From positions 2,976,001 through 3,040,000 of the forward strand of contig CAWGZV010000002.1 of the NCBI GenBank assembly GCA_963827155.1: a DNA stretch of 64,000 nucleotides, given 5' to 3'. Origin of the DNA: UTCFX2 sp963827155. GTDB taxonomy: Bacteria > Chloroflexota > Anaerolineae > Anaerolineales > UBA4823. Under the pieces are notes generated by a model. That model was given only the letters and a program-made list of their open reading frames with translations, was not told the DNA's origin and searched no databases. The position numbers and the translations under genes were made by a program. Of this stretch, positions 36,567-44,807 are shown in pieces; position 1 is the first letter of the stretch; each line of letters opens with the position of its first letter.

Positions 36567-37414
36567 TCAAGCGCCGACATCTCGAAGAAGGTTTCTTCAA
36601 AATCTTGATGATCCTTTCGCTGATTCTGGTTGCCGGCAGCCTGGGTTTTATTCTGATCACCGTGATCGTCAAAGGTCTGCCAGCATTGAACCTCGCGATG
36701 ATCACCCAAACCCCAAAAGGCGGTTTTTATCTCGGCAAAGAGGGCGGCATTTTGAACGCGATCATAGGCTCGCTTTATCTGGCCTTGGGCGGGACTCTGC
36801 TTGCGCTGATTTTCGGCTTGCCGATCGCGATCTACCTTGAAGCATATTCCCAACGCGCTCGCTGGTCAGATTTTGTCAGGCTTTCGCTTGACGTGCTCTG
36901 GGGTATCCCATCGATTGTTTACGGCGCTTTCGGCTTTACAGTGATGCTGGCACTCGGCATGCGGGCTTCGCTCTTGGGAGGGATCATCATCCTGGCACTG
37001 CTTGAACTGCCGATCATGACACGCGCCATGGATGAGGTGATCCGTATGATGCCTTTTGAGATGGAGGAGGCTTCCTTCGCAGTTGGCTCCACTCGCTTAG
37101 AGACAGCCTTATACGTAGTCACGCGGCAAATGCTGCCTGGGATCTTGACTGCCGTCCTTCTGGCGTTTGGACGCGGGATTGGCGACGCGGCTTCGGTGTT
37201 GTTCGTGGCAGGATACACCGATCGATTACCCACCTCGCTCTTAAGCCCGGTAGCTTCCCTGCCTCTGGCCGTTTTCTTTCAACTCGGCACCCCATTTCCT
37301 GAAGTTCAACAGCGCGCCTATGCATCTGCCTTGATCCTTACGGTGATCGTCCTGGCGATCAGCCTAGGTTCCCGCTGGATTGCCAGCCGTTTAAGCCGCT
37401 ATACCATACGTTAG
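36563..37414 (+). CDS. pstA: Phosphate ABC transporter permease PstA
   Basis: This 283-residue second membrane subunit has six helices, LDVLWGIPSIVYGAFGFTV in the conserved region, the EAA loop MEEASFAVGSTRLETALYVV and GRGIGDAASVLFVAGYTD. It partners with PstC and docks PstB. The start overlaps the pstC stop by 4 nt and pstB follows after 11 nt. Confidence 0.94.
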   Translation: MIKRRHLEEGFFKILMILSLILVAGSLGFILITVIVKGLPALNLAMITQTPKGGFYLGKEGGILNAIIGSLYLALGGTLLALIFGLPIAIYLEAYSQRARWSDFVRLSLDVLWGIPSIVYGAFGFTVMLALGMRASLLGGIIILALLELPIMTRAMDEVIRMMPFEMEEASFAVGSTRLETALYVVTRQMLPGILTAVLLAFGRGIGDAASVLFVAGYTDRLPTSLLSPVASLPLAVFFQLGTPFPEVQQRAYASALILTVIVLAISLGSRWIASRLSRYTIR

Positions 37415-37425
37415 GAGTTATCGGT

Positions 37426-38181
37426 ATGGAAACACACATCGAAATAAGAAATCTTGAGGCATATTACGGAGACGTCCCTGCGCTGAAAAATGTTAATCTG
37501 GAAATCCCCCGCCAACAAATCACTGTGATCATGGGACCATCCGGCTGCGGGAAGACGACATTGCTCAAGAGCCTGAACCGCTTCTTCGAGCTTACAGACA
37601 AGACCAGGATGCGAGGTGAGGTCCTGATTGATGGGGAGGATATTTATTCCCCAAGTGTGGATGTTACAGAGATCAGGAAGAAAACCGGCCTCCTGGCTCA
37701 ACGCCCATACCCGCTCCCAATGTCAATCTATGATAATGTCGCATATGGGCTGCGCATCCACCATATTTGCAGAAAAGGGCAGGAGATGGATCGCCGCGTC
37801 CGCCATTATCTGGAAATGGCTGGCTTATGGGACGAAGTCGAAGACCGTCTGCATGCACCAGCCAGCGGTCTCTCAATCGGCCAACAGCAGCGTCTTTGTC
37901 TTGCGCGCGGGCTGGCTGTTGAGCCAGAAATCTTGCTTGGCGATGAGCCTACCTCAGCCCTTGATCCGATCTCTGCTAAAAACATAGAAATGCGTCTGTT
38001 GGACCTAAAAAATCAATACACCATTGTGATGGTCACTCATGTCTTGCGCCAGGCGCGCCGCCTGGCAGATTATGTAATTTTTATGTACCTGGGGGAAGTA
38101 GTAGAGTGCGGTACGGCGCATGAGGTATTTACCAACCCGCATGAAGAACGAACCCGCGCCTATCTCGAGGGTCAGTTCTAA
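37426..38181 (+). CDS. pstB: Phosphate ABC transporter ATPase PstB
   Basis: This 251-residue ABC ATPase powers phosphate import. Walker A is MGPSGCGKTT, Walker B is ILLGDEPTSALD, and the H-loop is VTHVL. The signature reads LSIGQQQRLCLARGL, with Ile where LSGGQ has Gly, which is unusual but within the motif. It is the last pst gene; phoU does not follow, and the next gene is an NfeD-type protease. Confidence 0.93.
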   Translation: METHIEIRNLEAYYGDVPALKNVNLEIPRQQITVIMGPSGCGKTTLLKSLNRFFELTDKTRMRGEVLIDGEDIYSPSVDVTEIRKKTGLLAQRPYPLPMSIYDNVAYGLRIHHICRKGQEMDRRVRHYLEMAGLWDEVEDRLHAPASGLSIGQQQRLCLARGLAVEPEILLGDEPTSALDPISAKNIEMRLLDLKNQYTIVMVTHVLRQARRLADYVIFMYLGEVVECGTAHEVFTNPHEERTRAYLEGQF

Positions 38182-38182
38182 A

Positions 38183-38191
38183 TGCTATAAT
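38183..38191 (+). promoter_or_regulatory. Extended -10 promoter, possibly leaderless, for the NfeD gene
   Basis: TGCTATAAT ends 6 nt before the ATG at 38198. The start codon would be at or near the 5' end of the transcript. Confidence 0.55.
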
Positions 38192-38197
38192 AATCCC

Positions 38198-39517
38198 ATG
38201 CGCATATTTCGAGGCTGGTTCATCCTAGCCTTCCTATTCCCGCTTCTGGCATTCAAGTCAACTTCAGCGCTGCAAACCCAGCCGCTTGTGCTTGTGCTCA
38301 AAGCCGATGGACCGGTTGCCCCGCCAATGGCCGAATATTTAAACCGAGGCTTGAAGCTGGCAGAGCAGCGCGGAGCCGAGCTGGTTGTATTGGAATTGGA
38401 CACTCCTGGCGGCAGCGTGGATTCGATGAATACGATCGTCCAGACCATCCGCCTAAGCAAAACCCCGGTGGTGGTTTATGTATCTCCACGCGGCGCGATG
38501 GCCGGCAGCGCTGGGACGGTCGTGGTCCTGGCTGGTCATGCTGCTGCAATGGCGCCCGAAACAGCGATTGGTGCGGCAAGCCCGGTGGGATCGCAAGGCG
38601 AAGACCTCGGCGAGACGATGCAAGCCAAAACCAAGAACATCCTCAAAGCCACAGTCCGAGCCCTGGCAAAGGACCGCGGACCAGAAGCCATCCGTATGGC
38701 TGAGCAGACCATCGAGGCGGCCGAAGCCGTTTCAGCCGAAGAAGCTCTGGATGCCGGAATGATCGATTTTATCGCTGAAGATATCGATGACCTGCTGCGC
38801 CAGCTTGATGGATATACCGTCCGGGTTAATTCAGAGGATGTTCGTCTGGATACACTCTCTGCCCAGGTCACCACAGTCGACCAATCCTTTATTGAGAAGC
38901 TGCTTGCTGTGCTAACGAATCCCTCCATCGTTTTCTTACTGATTACGATTGGGGTCCAGGCTATCTTGATTGAGATCTCATCTCCTGGGGGATGGGTCGC
39001 AGGTACGATAGGGGTGGTTTGCCTGGCGCTGGCTGCATATGGATTGGGCGTACTGCCGGTAAACTGGTTTGGAGTAGTCTTCTTCATCCTGGCTTTCGTC
39101 CTGTTTCTCCTGGATATCAAGGCGCCTACCCATGGGGCTCTCACCGTGGCAGGTGTCATTTCATTAATCACCGGTTCACTGGTTATGTTCAACTCTCCCA
39201 GCGTCCCAGATTTCATGCGCATCCCGGTTCCGTTAGTAGTGGGCACATCGGTTGTCACCGGATTGATCTTTTTTGGGGTGATGCTGTTAGCCGTCCGAGC
39301 CCAACACGCTCCAGTTCGAATGGGGATGGAGAGCATGATAGGAAAATCCGGCACGGCGCGCAGCGAGATTTCTCCGCTGGGGCAGGTTCAGGTAGGCGCT
39401 GAATTGTGGACAGCAGAGATCATAGAAGGGGAGGAGTCCATTTCGGCTGGAGAGCGGGTCGAGGTCATCAGTATCGAAGGATTGCGTTTGAAAGTTCGCC
39501 GCCCTCAGCATCAGTAA
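38198..39517 (+). CDS. NfeD-family membrane-bound ClpP-class serine protease
   Basis: This protein of about 439 residues has a signal sequence (FILAFLFPLLAF), a ClpP-like protease domain in which MAGSAGTVVVLAGH holds the expected Ser and AVSAEEALDAGMID the Lys-helix region, then four to five membrane helices (about residues 240-380) and a C-terminal OB-fold NfeD domain (MIGKSGTARSEISPLGQVQV). Such proteins act in membrane quality control with stomatin-like partners; no stomatin gene is adjacent. The ATG at 38198 has the extended -10 TGCTATAAT only 6 nt upstream; the longer open frame starts inside pstB. Confidence 0.88.
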   Translation: MRIFRGWFILAFLFPLLAFKSTSALQTQPLVLVLKADGPVAPPMAEYLNRGLKLAEQRGAELVVLELDTPGGSVDSMNTIVQTIRLSKTPVVVYVSPRGAMAGSAGTVVVLAGHAAAMAPETAIGAASPVGSQGEDLGETMQAKTKNILKATVRALAKDRGPEAIRMAEQTIEAAEAVSAEEALDAGMIDFIAEDIDDLLRQLDGYTVRVNSEDVRLDTLSAQVTTVDQSFIEKLLAVLTNPSIVFLLITIGVQAILIEISSPGGWVAGTIGVVCLALAAYGLGVLPVNWFGVVFFILAFVLFLLDIKAPTHGALTVAGVISLITGSLVMFNSPSVPDFMRIPVPLVVGTSVVTGLIFFGVMLLAVRAQHAPVRMGMESMIGKSGTARSEISPLGQVQVGAELWTAEIIEGEESISAGERVEVISIEGLRLKVRRPQHQ

Positions 39518-39528
39518 AGCGGACAATC

Positions 39529-40338
39529 GTGCGTACAACCGCCTATCGCTACCCTAACGAACAAATCATCCTGGCAGGAACCCTCTTTCTTGTACTCCTG
39601 GTAATTGCCCTGACTGCTTCTGCAACAGTGTGCGCCAGCGCGATCTTTATCCTGGCGTTTGTGGTGTTTTCCTTTCAAGTAGGTCTCTCTCATCACCGCC
39701 AGCTGCTCGCATCCGCCCAACCTGTGACCTCAGAGCAGCTGCCCGAACTGGCAGAAATGGTTAATCTCACTAAAAATCGCCTTCAACCAGGTCCAATAGA
39801 CGTTTACCTGCTTCCTAGCCGCGAGCTGAATGCCTACACTTTCGGATTGAGTGCGCCAAAGGTCGTGGTACTTTATTCGGCATTAGCTAGAGCGATGGAT
39901 GCTGAGGAGATGACATTTATCCTTGGGCATGAGATGGGTCATGTCGCGCTTGGTCACACCTGGTTGAATACGCTGGTTGGAGGTATCGCCGGCATCCCAA
40001 GCTCTTTCACCGCAGCTGCGGTGCTATCCGTGGCATTCCTTGGATGGAACCGCGCTTGTGAATATTCAGCCGATCGGGCCGGGTTGCTCGCCTGCGGAAG
40101 CGCTGAGAAAGCTGTCTCCGCCCTGGTTAAATTAGGTGCAGGTCCGAAAGCAAATTCAATCCGGGAGTTGGAGCTGGCTTATCGCAATCTCGACGCTGAA
40201 GACGACACCTTCATTGGCAGCTTGAACGAAGCGCTCGCAACCCATCCAATGCTGATCCGTCGAATCCAGCGAATTCGCGAATTTTCCAGCTCAGCGACAT
40301 ACACTCGACTGAAGGTTCAGATCACCAAGAATGCTTAG
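39529..40338 (+). CDS. M48-family (HtpX-like) membrane metalloprotease
   Basis: This protein of about 269 residues has two N-terminal membrane helices (IILAGTLFLVLLVIALTA; VCASAIFILAFVVFSF) and the zinc motif FILGHEMGHVALGH (HExxH) with the third ligand probably the Glu in CEYSADRAG. It likely degrades misfolded membrane proteins and belongs with the NfeD protease upstream. The GTG at 39529 gives a start 12 nt after the nfeD stop; the frame is open further upstream but lies inside nfeD. Confidence 0.85.
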   Translation: MRTTAYRYPNEQIILAGTLFLVLLVIALTASATVCASAIFILAFVVFSFQVGLSHHRQLLASAQPVTSEQLPELAEMVNLTKNRLQPGPIDVYLLPSRELNAYTFGLSAPKVVVLYSALARAMDAEEMTFILGHEMGHVALGHTWLNTLVGGIAGIPSSFTAAAVLSVAFLGWNRACEYSADRAGLLACGSAEKAVSALVKLGAGPKANSIRELELAYRNLDAEDDTFIGSLNEALATHPMLIRRIQRIREFSSSATYTRLKVQITKNA

Positions 40339-40390
40339 AAGTAACCTTTACAAGCTCCAGGTGGGATTTGGATTCAAGTCATTCGTCGTA

Positions 40391-40418
40391 TTGCCAATCA
40401 ATGAATATCAATTACAAT
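40391..40418 (+). promoter_or_regulatory. Promoter of the small-protein unit
   Basis: TTGCCA (40391-40396) and TACAAT (40413-40418) are separated by 16 nt, upstream of the LysM gene start at 40476. Confidence 0.65.
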
Positions 40419-40431
40419 ACGAGCCGTATCG

Positions 40432-40448
40432 GTCTATAAAAAATAGAC
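40432..40448 (+). promoter_or_regulatory. Palindrome downstream of the promoter, candidate operator
   Basis: GTCTAT (40432-40437) and ATAGAC (40443-40448) form a perfect 6+6 inverted repeat around five A residues. It lies just after the predicted transcription start, a typical repressor-site position. Confidence 0.5.
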
Positions 40449-40475
40449 ACACTATCAAGTCAAAAGGAGATTATT

Positions 40476-40676
40476 ATGTACGTTCGAACTGATATGAAGT
40501 CTGGCGCCGCCTGCTACACCGTTCAATCTGGCGACAGCCTCAGCACCATTTCTCAGACCTTCTACGGCGATATGTCTGCCAATAACGTCAGCAAGATTTA
40601 CTACTCCAACATGGCCACTATCGGCTCAAACCCGAACGTGATCTTTCCCGGGCAGAACCTTTATATCCCTGACTAA
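40476..40676 (+). CDS. Small LysM-domain protein
   Basis: This 66-residue protein has no signal peptide and consists of a short leader (MYVRTDMKSGAACY) followed by one LysM domain (YTVQSGDSLSTISQTFYG ... NPNVIFPGQNLYIP). LysM binds N-acetylglucosamine polymers such as peptidoglycan. A strong AAGGAG site is 7 nt upstream. The leader shares V-x-T-D-(M/L)-K-S-G-A with the small protein at 41126, so these are probably related by leader but not by body. It is the first gene of a compact transcription unit. Confidence 0.8.
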   Translation: MYVRTDMKSGAACYTVQSGDSLSTISQTFYGDMSANNVSKIYYSNMATIGSNPNVIFPGQNLYIPD

Positions 40677-40735
40677 ACCAAAAGGCGGTCAATTGAAATC
40701 ACGACGAGCAATTGACAGCCAAGGAGAGTAAATCA

Positions 40736-40957
40736 ATGATTAATGAACGCTACATCCCGCAATTGCAGGTACGCTCCAGTCTTCGGAGCGGAAACAGCGG
40801 TGGTGGATATGTCGATGGTGTATGGTACCCGGATCAAAGCGGCGTCTGCGGCACCTCAACAACACCTCCGACTACCCCGCCACCGACCACCCCGACTTCA
40901 GGCGGCGGTTATGTGAATGGTGTCTATTATCCCGACAAGAGCGGTACTTGCGGTTAA
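40736..40957 (+). CDS. Small protein with duplicated GGGYV-GV-YPD-SG-CG module
   Basis: The 73-residue product contains two near-identical 19-residue modules (consensus SGGGYVxGVxYPDxSGxCG) separated by a Pro/Thr linker (TPPTTPPPTTPT). Each module ends in Cys-Gly. The AAGGAG site is well placed before the ATG. The leader (QVRSSLRSGN) weakly recalls the V-x-T-D-L-K-S-G motif of its neighbours. No signal peptide or known family is seen; a modified peptide, adhesive or surface protein is conceivable, but this is speculation. Confidence 0.7.
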   Translation: MINERYIPQLQVRSSLRSGNSGGGYVDGVWYPDQSGVCGTSTTPPTTPPPTTPTSGGGYVNGVYYPDKSGTCG

Positions 40958-41000
40958 CACAGACCGGATCCGCCTTGCTTCCATTCCGACCACACAACCA

Positions 41001-41129
41001 ATGAACAGCCGTCATGGTTGGGATGGCGCAAAACTAGGACAACAACTCGGCGCAGGGAAGGCGGATTTTTCAAAATTTGCCGGCTCCGCAGCGACCTGGT
41101 ATGCCAATCAAATTGGAGCAAGAATATGA
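41001..41129 (+). CDS. Possible 42-residue peptide
   Basis: The open frame starts MNSRHGWDGAKLGQQL and ends at a TGA overlapping the next ATG (ATGA). There is no ribosome site upstream, and its last codons contain the GGAG used by the next gene. It has no recognised family. Small size and weak initiation signals make it uncertain; the ATGA coupling and the Gly/Ala-rich composition favour a real gene. Confidence 0.35.
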   Translation: MNSRHGWDGAKLGQQLGAGKADFSKFAGSAATWYANQIGARI

Positions 41130-41302
41130 AAGTAGAAACGGACCTTAAGTCAGGAGCGTTGCTGCAAGATGCAGCCAAAACGGTTGGCGACGCCGCAAAT
41201 TCAGTTGCGACGATGATCACCAACGCAAACCAGCAGGCTGCAGACCTGACCAGCACGGTTGTTAAAAAAGCGAACGCGGTCTGGTACGCCCTGGTTTCTT
41301 AA
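41126..41302 (+). CDS. Small helical protein with shared leader motif
   Basis: The 58-residue protein starts MKVETDLKSGALLQDAAK and continues as an Ala/Asn/Thr-rich amphipathic helix (GDAANSVATMITNANQQAAD). The start has GGAG 8 nt upstream. The leader V-E-T-D-L-K-S-G-A closely matches V-R-T-D-M-K-S-G-A in the LysM protein. An intrinsic terminator follows 30 nt after its stop. Confidence 0.65.
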   Translation: MKVETDLKSGALLQDAAKTVGDAANSVATMITNANQQAADLTSTVVKKANAVWYALVS

Positions 41303-41332
41303 CCAGATAAATTAACTTCACTCTCTAAGACG

Positions 41333-41377
41333 AAAAAGGGGTTTCTGCCTTCCCGGCTTTAACCCTTTTTTCTTTTT
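41333..41377 (+). terminator. Intrinsic terminator ending the small-protein unit
   Basis: The stem AAAAAGGG/CCCTTTTT (with one bulged G next to the loop side) encloses CTGCCTTCCCGGC and is followed by a T-rich tract. It closes the unit that begins with the promoter at 40391. Confidence 0.75.
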
Positions 41378-41604
41378 CCCAGCACTTCTCAGAAAAATTC
41401 AGCTAATCGGGAATAAAGCTTCTTTCGGTTTACCGGCTGGAGATTTCCACGCCATTATCACATCAAAGTTGAGCTGTTCAGGCGACCCCAATTGGCGCTG
41501 CTGGCGCGAGACCGCAAAACGGGGTAAAATCTTGCTGAGCCGCTGGTCAAATCCAGAAATAAGTTCTGGGCGCCAACTACCAGCTAAATCAATGAGGTCA
41601 ACGA
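41378..41604. other. Spacer before lipA
   Basis: No promoter or RNA element was recognised on the plus strand apart from a weak TAAAAT near 41526. The minus strand is open without a start codon from 41611 to the TGA at 41399; see findings. Confidence 0.3.
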
Positions 41605-42555
41605 ATGCCTTTCACACCAACACGTGACCGGGTAAAACCCGACCAGATCAATACAAACCCCAGCCGCCGCCCAGATTGGATCAGGGTGCGAGCGCCATCG
41701 GGGGAAACATACGAATGGCTTCAGGGATTGATGCGCAGCAAGGCTCTTCACACTGTCTGTGAGGAAGCGATGTGCCCCAACATGGGGGAATGCTGGGGAT
41801 CTGGAACAGCGACGTTCTTAATGCTGGGCGATGTCTGCACTCGCACATGCGGTTTTTGCGATATCAAGCGCGGCCAGCCTTCTTCCCTGGATTGGCTCGA
41901 ACCTGAGCGGGTTGCTCAGGCTGTGAAAGCTATGAAATTAAAGCATGCCGTAATTACAAGCGTCAACCGCGATGACCGCAAGGACGGTGGAGCACCGATC
42001 TTCGCTATGGTGATCCGGCGAATCCGCCAGCTTCATCCCGGCTGTTCGATCGAAGTATTGATCCCCGATTTTAAGGGCAGTGTTGAGGCTCTACGGATTG
42101 TCATGGCCGCCCGTCCTGAGATTCTCAACCATAATGTCGAAACGGTCCCACGCCTATTCAAGTCGGTGCAACCCCAGGATCGATATGAGTGGGCGGGAGC
42201 AACCCTAAGCAACGCCAAGAAACTTGAGCCTGAAGTCCTGACAAAATCCGGAATTATGGTGGGGCTCGGCGAGACAATGGATGAAATCAAAGCAGTAATG
42301 AAGGACCAGCGCAGCTGGGGCGTGGATATCCTGACCATTGGTCAGTATTTGCAGCCCTCTAAGAAACACCTGCCTATCGAGCGCTACTACACACCAGAAG
42401 AGTTTTCCGAACTGAAAGAATTTGGCCTTTCGATCGGTTTTCGATGGGTAGAAAGCGGTCCCCTGGTTCGCTCATCATACCATGCAGCCGAGCAGGTGCG
42501 CGTTTTGAGCGCCGTTCATCGGAAGTTGTATGGAGAGGCCTCCCCAGAAGGCTGA
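41605..42555 (+). CDS. lipA: Lipoyl synthase
   Basis: This radical-SAM enzyme inserts two sulfurs into octanoyl groups on lipoyl-dependent enzymes. The 316-residue protein has the auxiliary cluster motif CEEAMCPNMGEC, the SAM cluster motif CTRTCGFCDI, and the C-terminal RSSYHA that coordinates the auxiliary cluster. LipB is not adjacent. The gene stands 300 nt after the small-protein unit and 10 nt before the lipoprotein gene. Confidence 0.96.
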   Translation: MPFTPTRDRVKPDQINTNPSRRPDWIRVRAPSGETYEWLQGLMRSKALHTVCEEAMCPNMGECWGSGTATFLMLGDVCTRTCGFCDIKRGQPSSLDWLEPERVAQAVKAMKLKHAVITSVNRDDRKDGGAPIFAMVIRRIRQLHPGCSIEVLIPDFKGSVEALRIVMAARPEILNHNVETVPRLFKSVQPQDRYEWAGATLSNAKKLEPEVLTKSGIMVGLGETMDEIKAVMKDQRSWGVDILTIGQYLQPSKKHLPIERYYTPEEFSELKEFGLSIGFRWVESGPLVRSSYHAAEQVRVLSAVHRKLYGEASPEG

Positions 42556-42565
42556 TTTCTGCTCC

Positions 42566-43591
42566 ATGACTAGGCGAATAATATTAATCACCTGGGCTCT
42601 GCTTGCCTCCTTTTTCCTTATGTCATCTGGCTGCGGGTCAAGTGGGCTGGGAGGGGCGGAACCGACAACTCCGGCGCCTGAGGCTGTATTCACATCTGCC
42701 GCCCAAACCGCCGAGGCGCTCCGGATCGAACGCTTTGCCCAAACAGCAACGCTCCCGGCCGAGTCTGTGATCGCGACATCAGCCTTTGTGACTCCGACAC
42801 CATCTTCCACGCCCTCAAGCGCACCTATCATCCAAATTTCGCCAACTGCAGCCACCGCAGTTTCATCTCAGGCGGTTTCTGGCGGAGATAGGGGTGAATT
42901 TGTCGCCGATGTCAGCATTCCGGATGGCACTGTCTTTGCTCCGAATCAAACTTTCCAGAAGACCTGGCGGCTTGCGAATGCTGGTCAATCCACCTGGACA
43001 ACTGACTTCGCGCTGGTATATATCGACGGGGATTTAATGGGCGCAGAACCTTCAACGCCGCTTTCATCCACGGTAGCGCCTGGAGAAAGGGTTGAGATCA
43101 CAGTCAACATGGTGGCGCCTCCAGATCCTGGTTCTTATCGCGGTTATTGGAAGCTCCGCAACGCCAGCGGTCTAATATTCGGTTTTGGGGCGAATGCCGA
43201 TGAAGCCATCTGGGTTGATATTTCGGTCCAAGGCGAGCAGGCATCCGGAGCAGAAAATCTCAGCCCAACGACAGCTGGGTCAATATCTACAATCTCGTTG
43301 AGTGTGGATAACGCCCATGTGAGCGGCGGATGTCCTCATACCTTCATTTTTACTGCGCAGATCAGCTTGAGCCAGTCTGCAACGCTGAGCTATTTGCTCG
43401 AATCCGGGGCGATTTCCGGATCTGATTTCCGGCTTCCTCCTCCTGCAACTCAAACCCTAGGCAAAGGGATTCATCCGGTTATCTACGAAATTACAGTACC
43501 AGCCGAAGTGACTGCCTGGGCACGTTTGCACGTTACTCAACCTATCCAGGCATTCTCAAATCAGGTCAATTTTTCCCTCACCTGCGGTTAG
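42566..43591 (+). CDS. Lipoprotein with NBR1-Ig-like domain
   Basis: This protein of about 341 residues has a lipoprotein signal (ITWALLASFFLMSSGCGSS), a Pro/Ser/Thr-rich linker (about residues 60-105), and an Ig-like domain of the NBR1/central-domain type (FVADVSIPDGTVFAPNQTF; KTWRLANAGQSTW). A second all-beta region with SGGCPHTFIF completes it. The start at 42566 is favoured since the upstream in-frame extension carries no signal. It is probably a surface-exposed binding protein; ligand unknown. Confidence 0.75.
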   Translation: MTRRIILITWALLASFFLMSSGCGSSGLGGAEPTTPAPEAVFTSAAQTAEALRIERFAQTATLPAESVIATSAFVTPTPSSTPSSAPIIQISPTAATAVSSQAVSGGDRGEFVADVSIPDGTVFAPNQTFQKTWRLANAGQSTWTTDFALVYIDGDLMGAEPSTPLSSTVAPGERVEITVNMVAPPDPGSYRGYWKLRNASGLIFGFGANADEAIWVDISVQGEQASGAENLSPTTAGSISTISLSVDNAHVSGGCPHTFIFTAQISLSQSATLSYLLESGAISGSDFRLPPPATQTLGKGIHPVIYEITVPAEVTAWARLHVTQPIQAFSNQVNFSLTCG

Positions 43592-43604
43592 GCGCCAACC
43601 TGAT

Positions 43605-44780
43605 ATGCCTGAAGGTCTTGCTAATCCCCTGCGGCAAGCCATCGAAGAGCGCTCCCACCAGCTTGGCTTCGACCTTTTTGGCGTGACTTCTCCCGATCCA
43701 CCTCCGCACTTCAATGCATTCCTGGAATGGCTGACGGCAGAGATGCACGGAGACATGGCTTACCTGGCAACCGAGAAATCTCTTACACGGCGATCAAACC
43801 CTCTGCAAATACTGCCTGAGTGCCGGTCCATCCTGGTGCTGGGTGTCTGCTACCATGCTCCAGATAAGGTTTCACAAGAAACCCGTCTCAAACTTACTCC
43901 TCCTAAAGGCAAAACCGCAGCATTTGCCTGGGGTGATGACTATCATGAAGTCCTGAATAGGAGGTTGAGAGAGTTGGTGGGTTTCATAGATCAACTCGTA
44001 GGGTATTCGGTTCCAAACCACTGGTATACCGATACTGGCCCGCTACTCGAACGCGACCTGGCCCAACGCGCCGGGTTAGGATGGATTGGAAAAAACACCT
44101 GCCTCATCCATCCCAAAGTTGGTTCGTATTTCCTGCTGGCAGAAGTGCTGCTGGGCCTGGACCTTCCGCCCGATGGGCCATTCAGTTTCGACCGCTGTGG
44201 GACATGCACGCGCTGTCTGGATGCCTGTCCGACCGGCTGCATCTCTCCTGATCGTACGCTGGATGCTCGCCGTTGTCTTTCCTATCTCACGATCGAACTT
44301 AAAACAGTTATCCCTGAGAATCTACGCCAGAAGCTAGGGGATTGGGTATTCGGCTGTGATATTTGCCAGCAAGTTTGCCCCTGGAATCAGCGTTTCGCCG
44401 AACCCTATGGTGATCCCTCCTTTGCCTCTCGACCGGGTCTCCCTGAACCCGATTTGATCGAAGAGCTCGGTTTAACCACGCATGAATTCAATCGAAAATT
44501 TCAGAATAATCCGGTTAGACGAGCAAAACGCCGAGGTTATCTCCGGAATGTTGCCGTTGCTTTGGGCTGCGCTCGTGATCCAGTCTCATTATCAGCACTT
44601 AAAGCAGCACTAATAGATGCTGAGCCCATTGTCCGCTCCCATGCCGCCTGGGCGATAGGTCAGATGGAAGGGCAGCAAGGGATTCAAATTCTGTCACAGG
44701 CGCTCAAAACCGAAGAAGAACCAGAAGTTCTTTTAGAAATCCGAGCCGCATTACGAGATCGCAGCCCCCGCCAAGCTTAA
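43605..44780 (+). CDS. queG: Epoxyqueuosine reductase QueG
   Basis: QueG reduces epoxyqueuosine to queuosine in tRNA using cobalamin and two 4Fe-4S clusters. The 391-residue protein has family motifs DTGPLLERDLAQRAGLGWIGKNTC, the ferredoxin-like Cys sets CGTCTRCLDACPTGC and CDICQQVCPWN, and a C-terminal HEAT-like repeat (SHAAWAIGQM). It is 13 nt after the lipoprotein gene. The other queuosine genes are not in the window. Confidence 0.95.
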   Translation: MPEGLANPLRQAIEERSHQLGFDLFGVTSPDPPPHFNAFLEWLTAEMHGDMAYLATEKSLTRRSNPLQILPECRSILVLGVCYHAPDKVSQETRLKLTPPKGKTAAFAWGDDYHEVLNRRLRELVGFIDQLVGYSVPNHWYTDTGPLLERDLAQRAGLGWIGKNTCLIHPKVGSYFLLAEVLLGLDLPPDGPFSFDRCGTCTRCLDACPTGCISPDRTLDARRCLSYLTIELKTVIPENLRQKLGDWVFGCDICQQVCPWNQRFAEPYGDPSFASRPGLPEPDLIEELGLTTHEFNRKFQNNPVRRAKRRGYLRNVAVALGCARDPVSLSALKAALIDAEPIVRSHAAWAIGQMEGQQGIQILSQALKTEEEPEVLLEIRAALRDRSPRQA

Positions 44781-44798
44781 AGCCTTCACATCTGGCGA

Positions 44799-44807
44799 TG
44801 TTATAAT
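44799..44807 (+). promoter_or_regulatory. Extended -10 promoter, possibly leaderless, for the first C39-TPR gene
   Basis: TGTTATAAT ends 8 nt before the ATG at 44816. No Shine-Dalgarno is present. Confidence 0.55.

Noticed and set aside
38536..39354. Long minus-strand frame (272 codons) inside the NfeD-type gene
   Set aside because: It is the shadow of a well-supported plus-strand gene with signal peptide, protease and NfeD domains; its translation is Thr/Ser/Ile-rich without family features.
41018..41125. Upstream extension of the 58-residue protein
   Set aside because: The longer frame is Arg/Thr-rich and unlike the Ala/Asn-rich product; the GGAG site points to the ATG at 41126.
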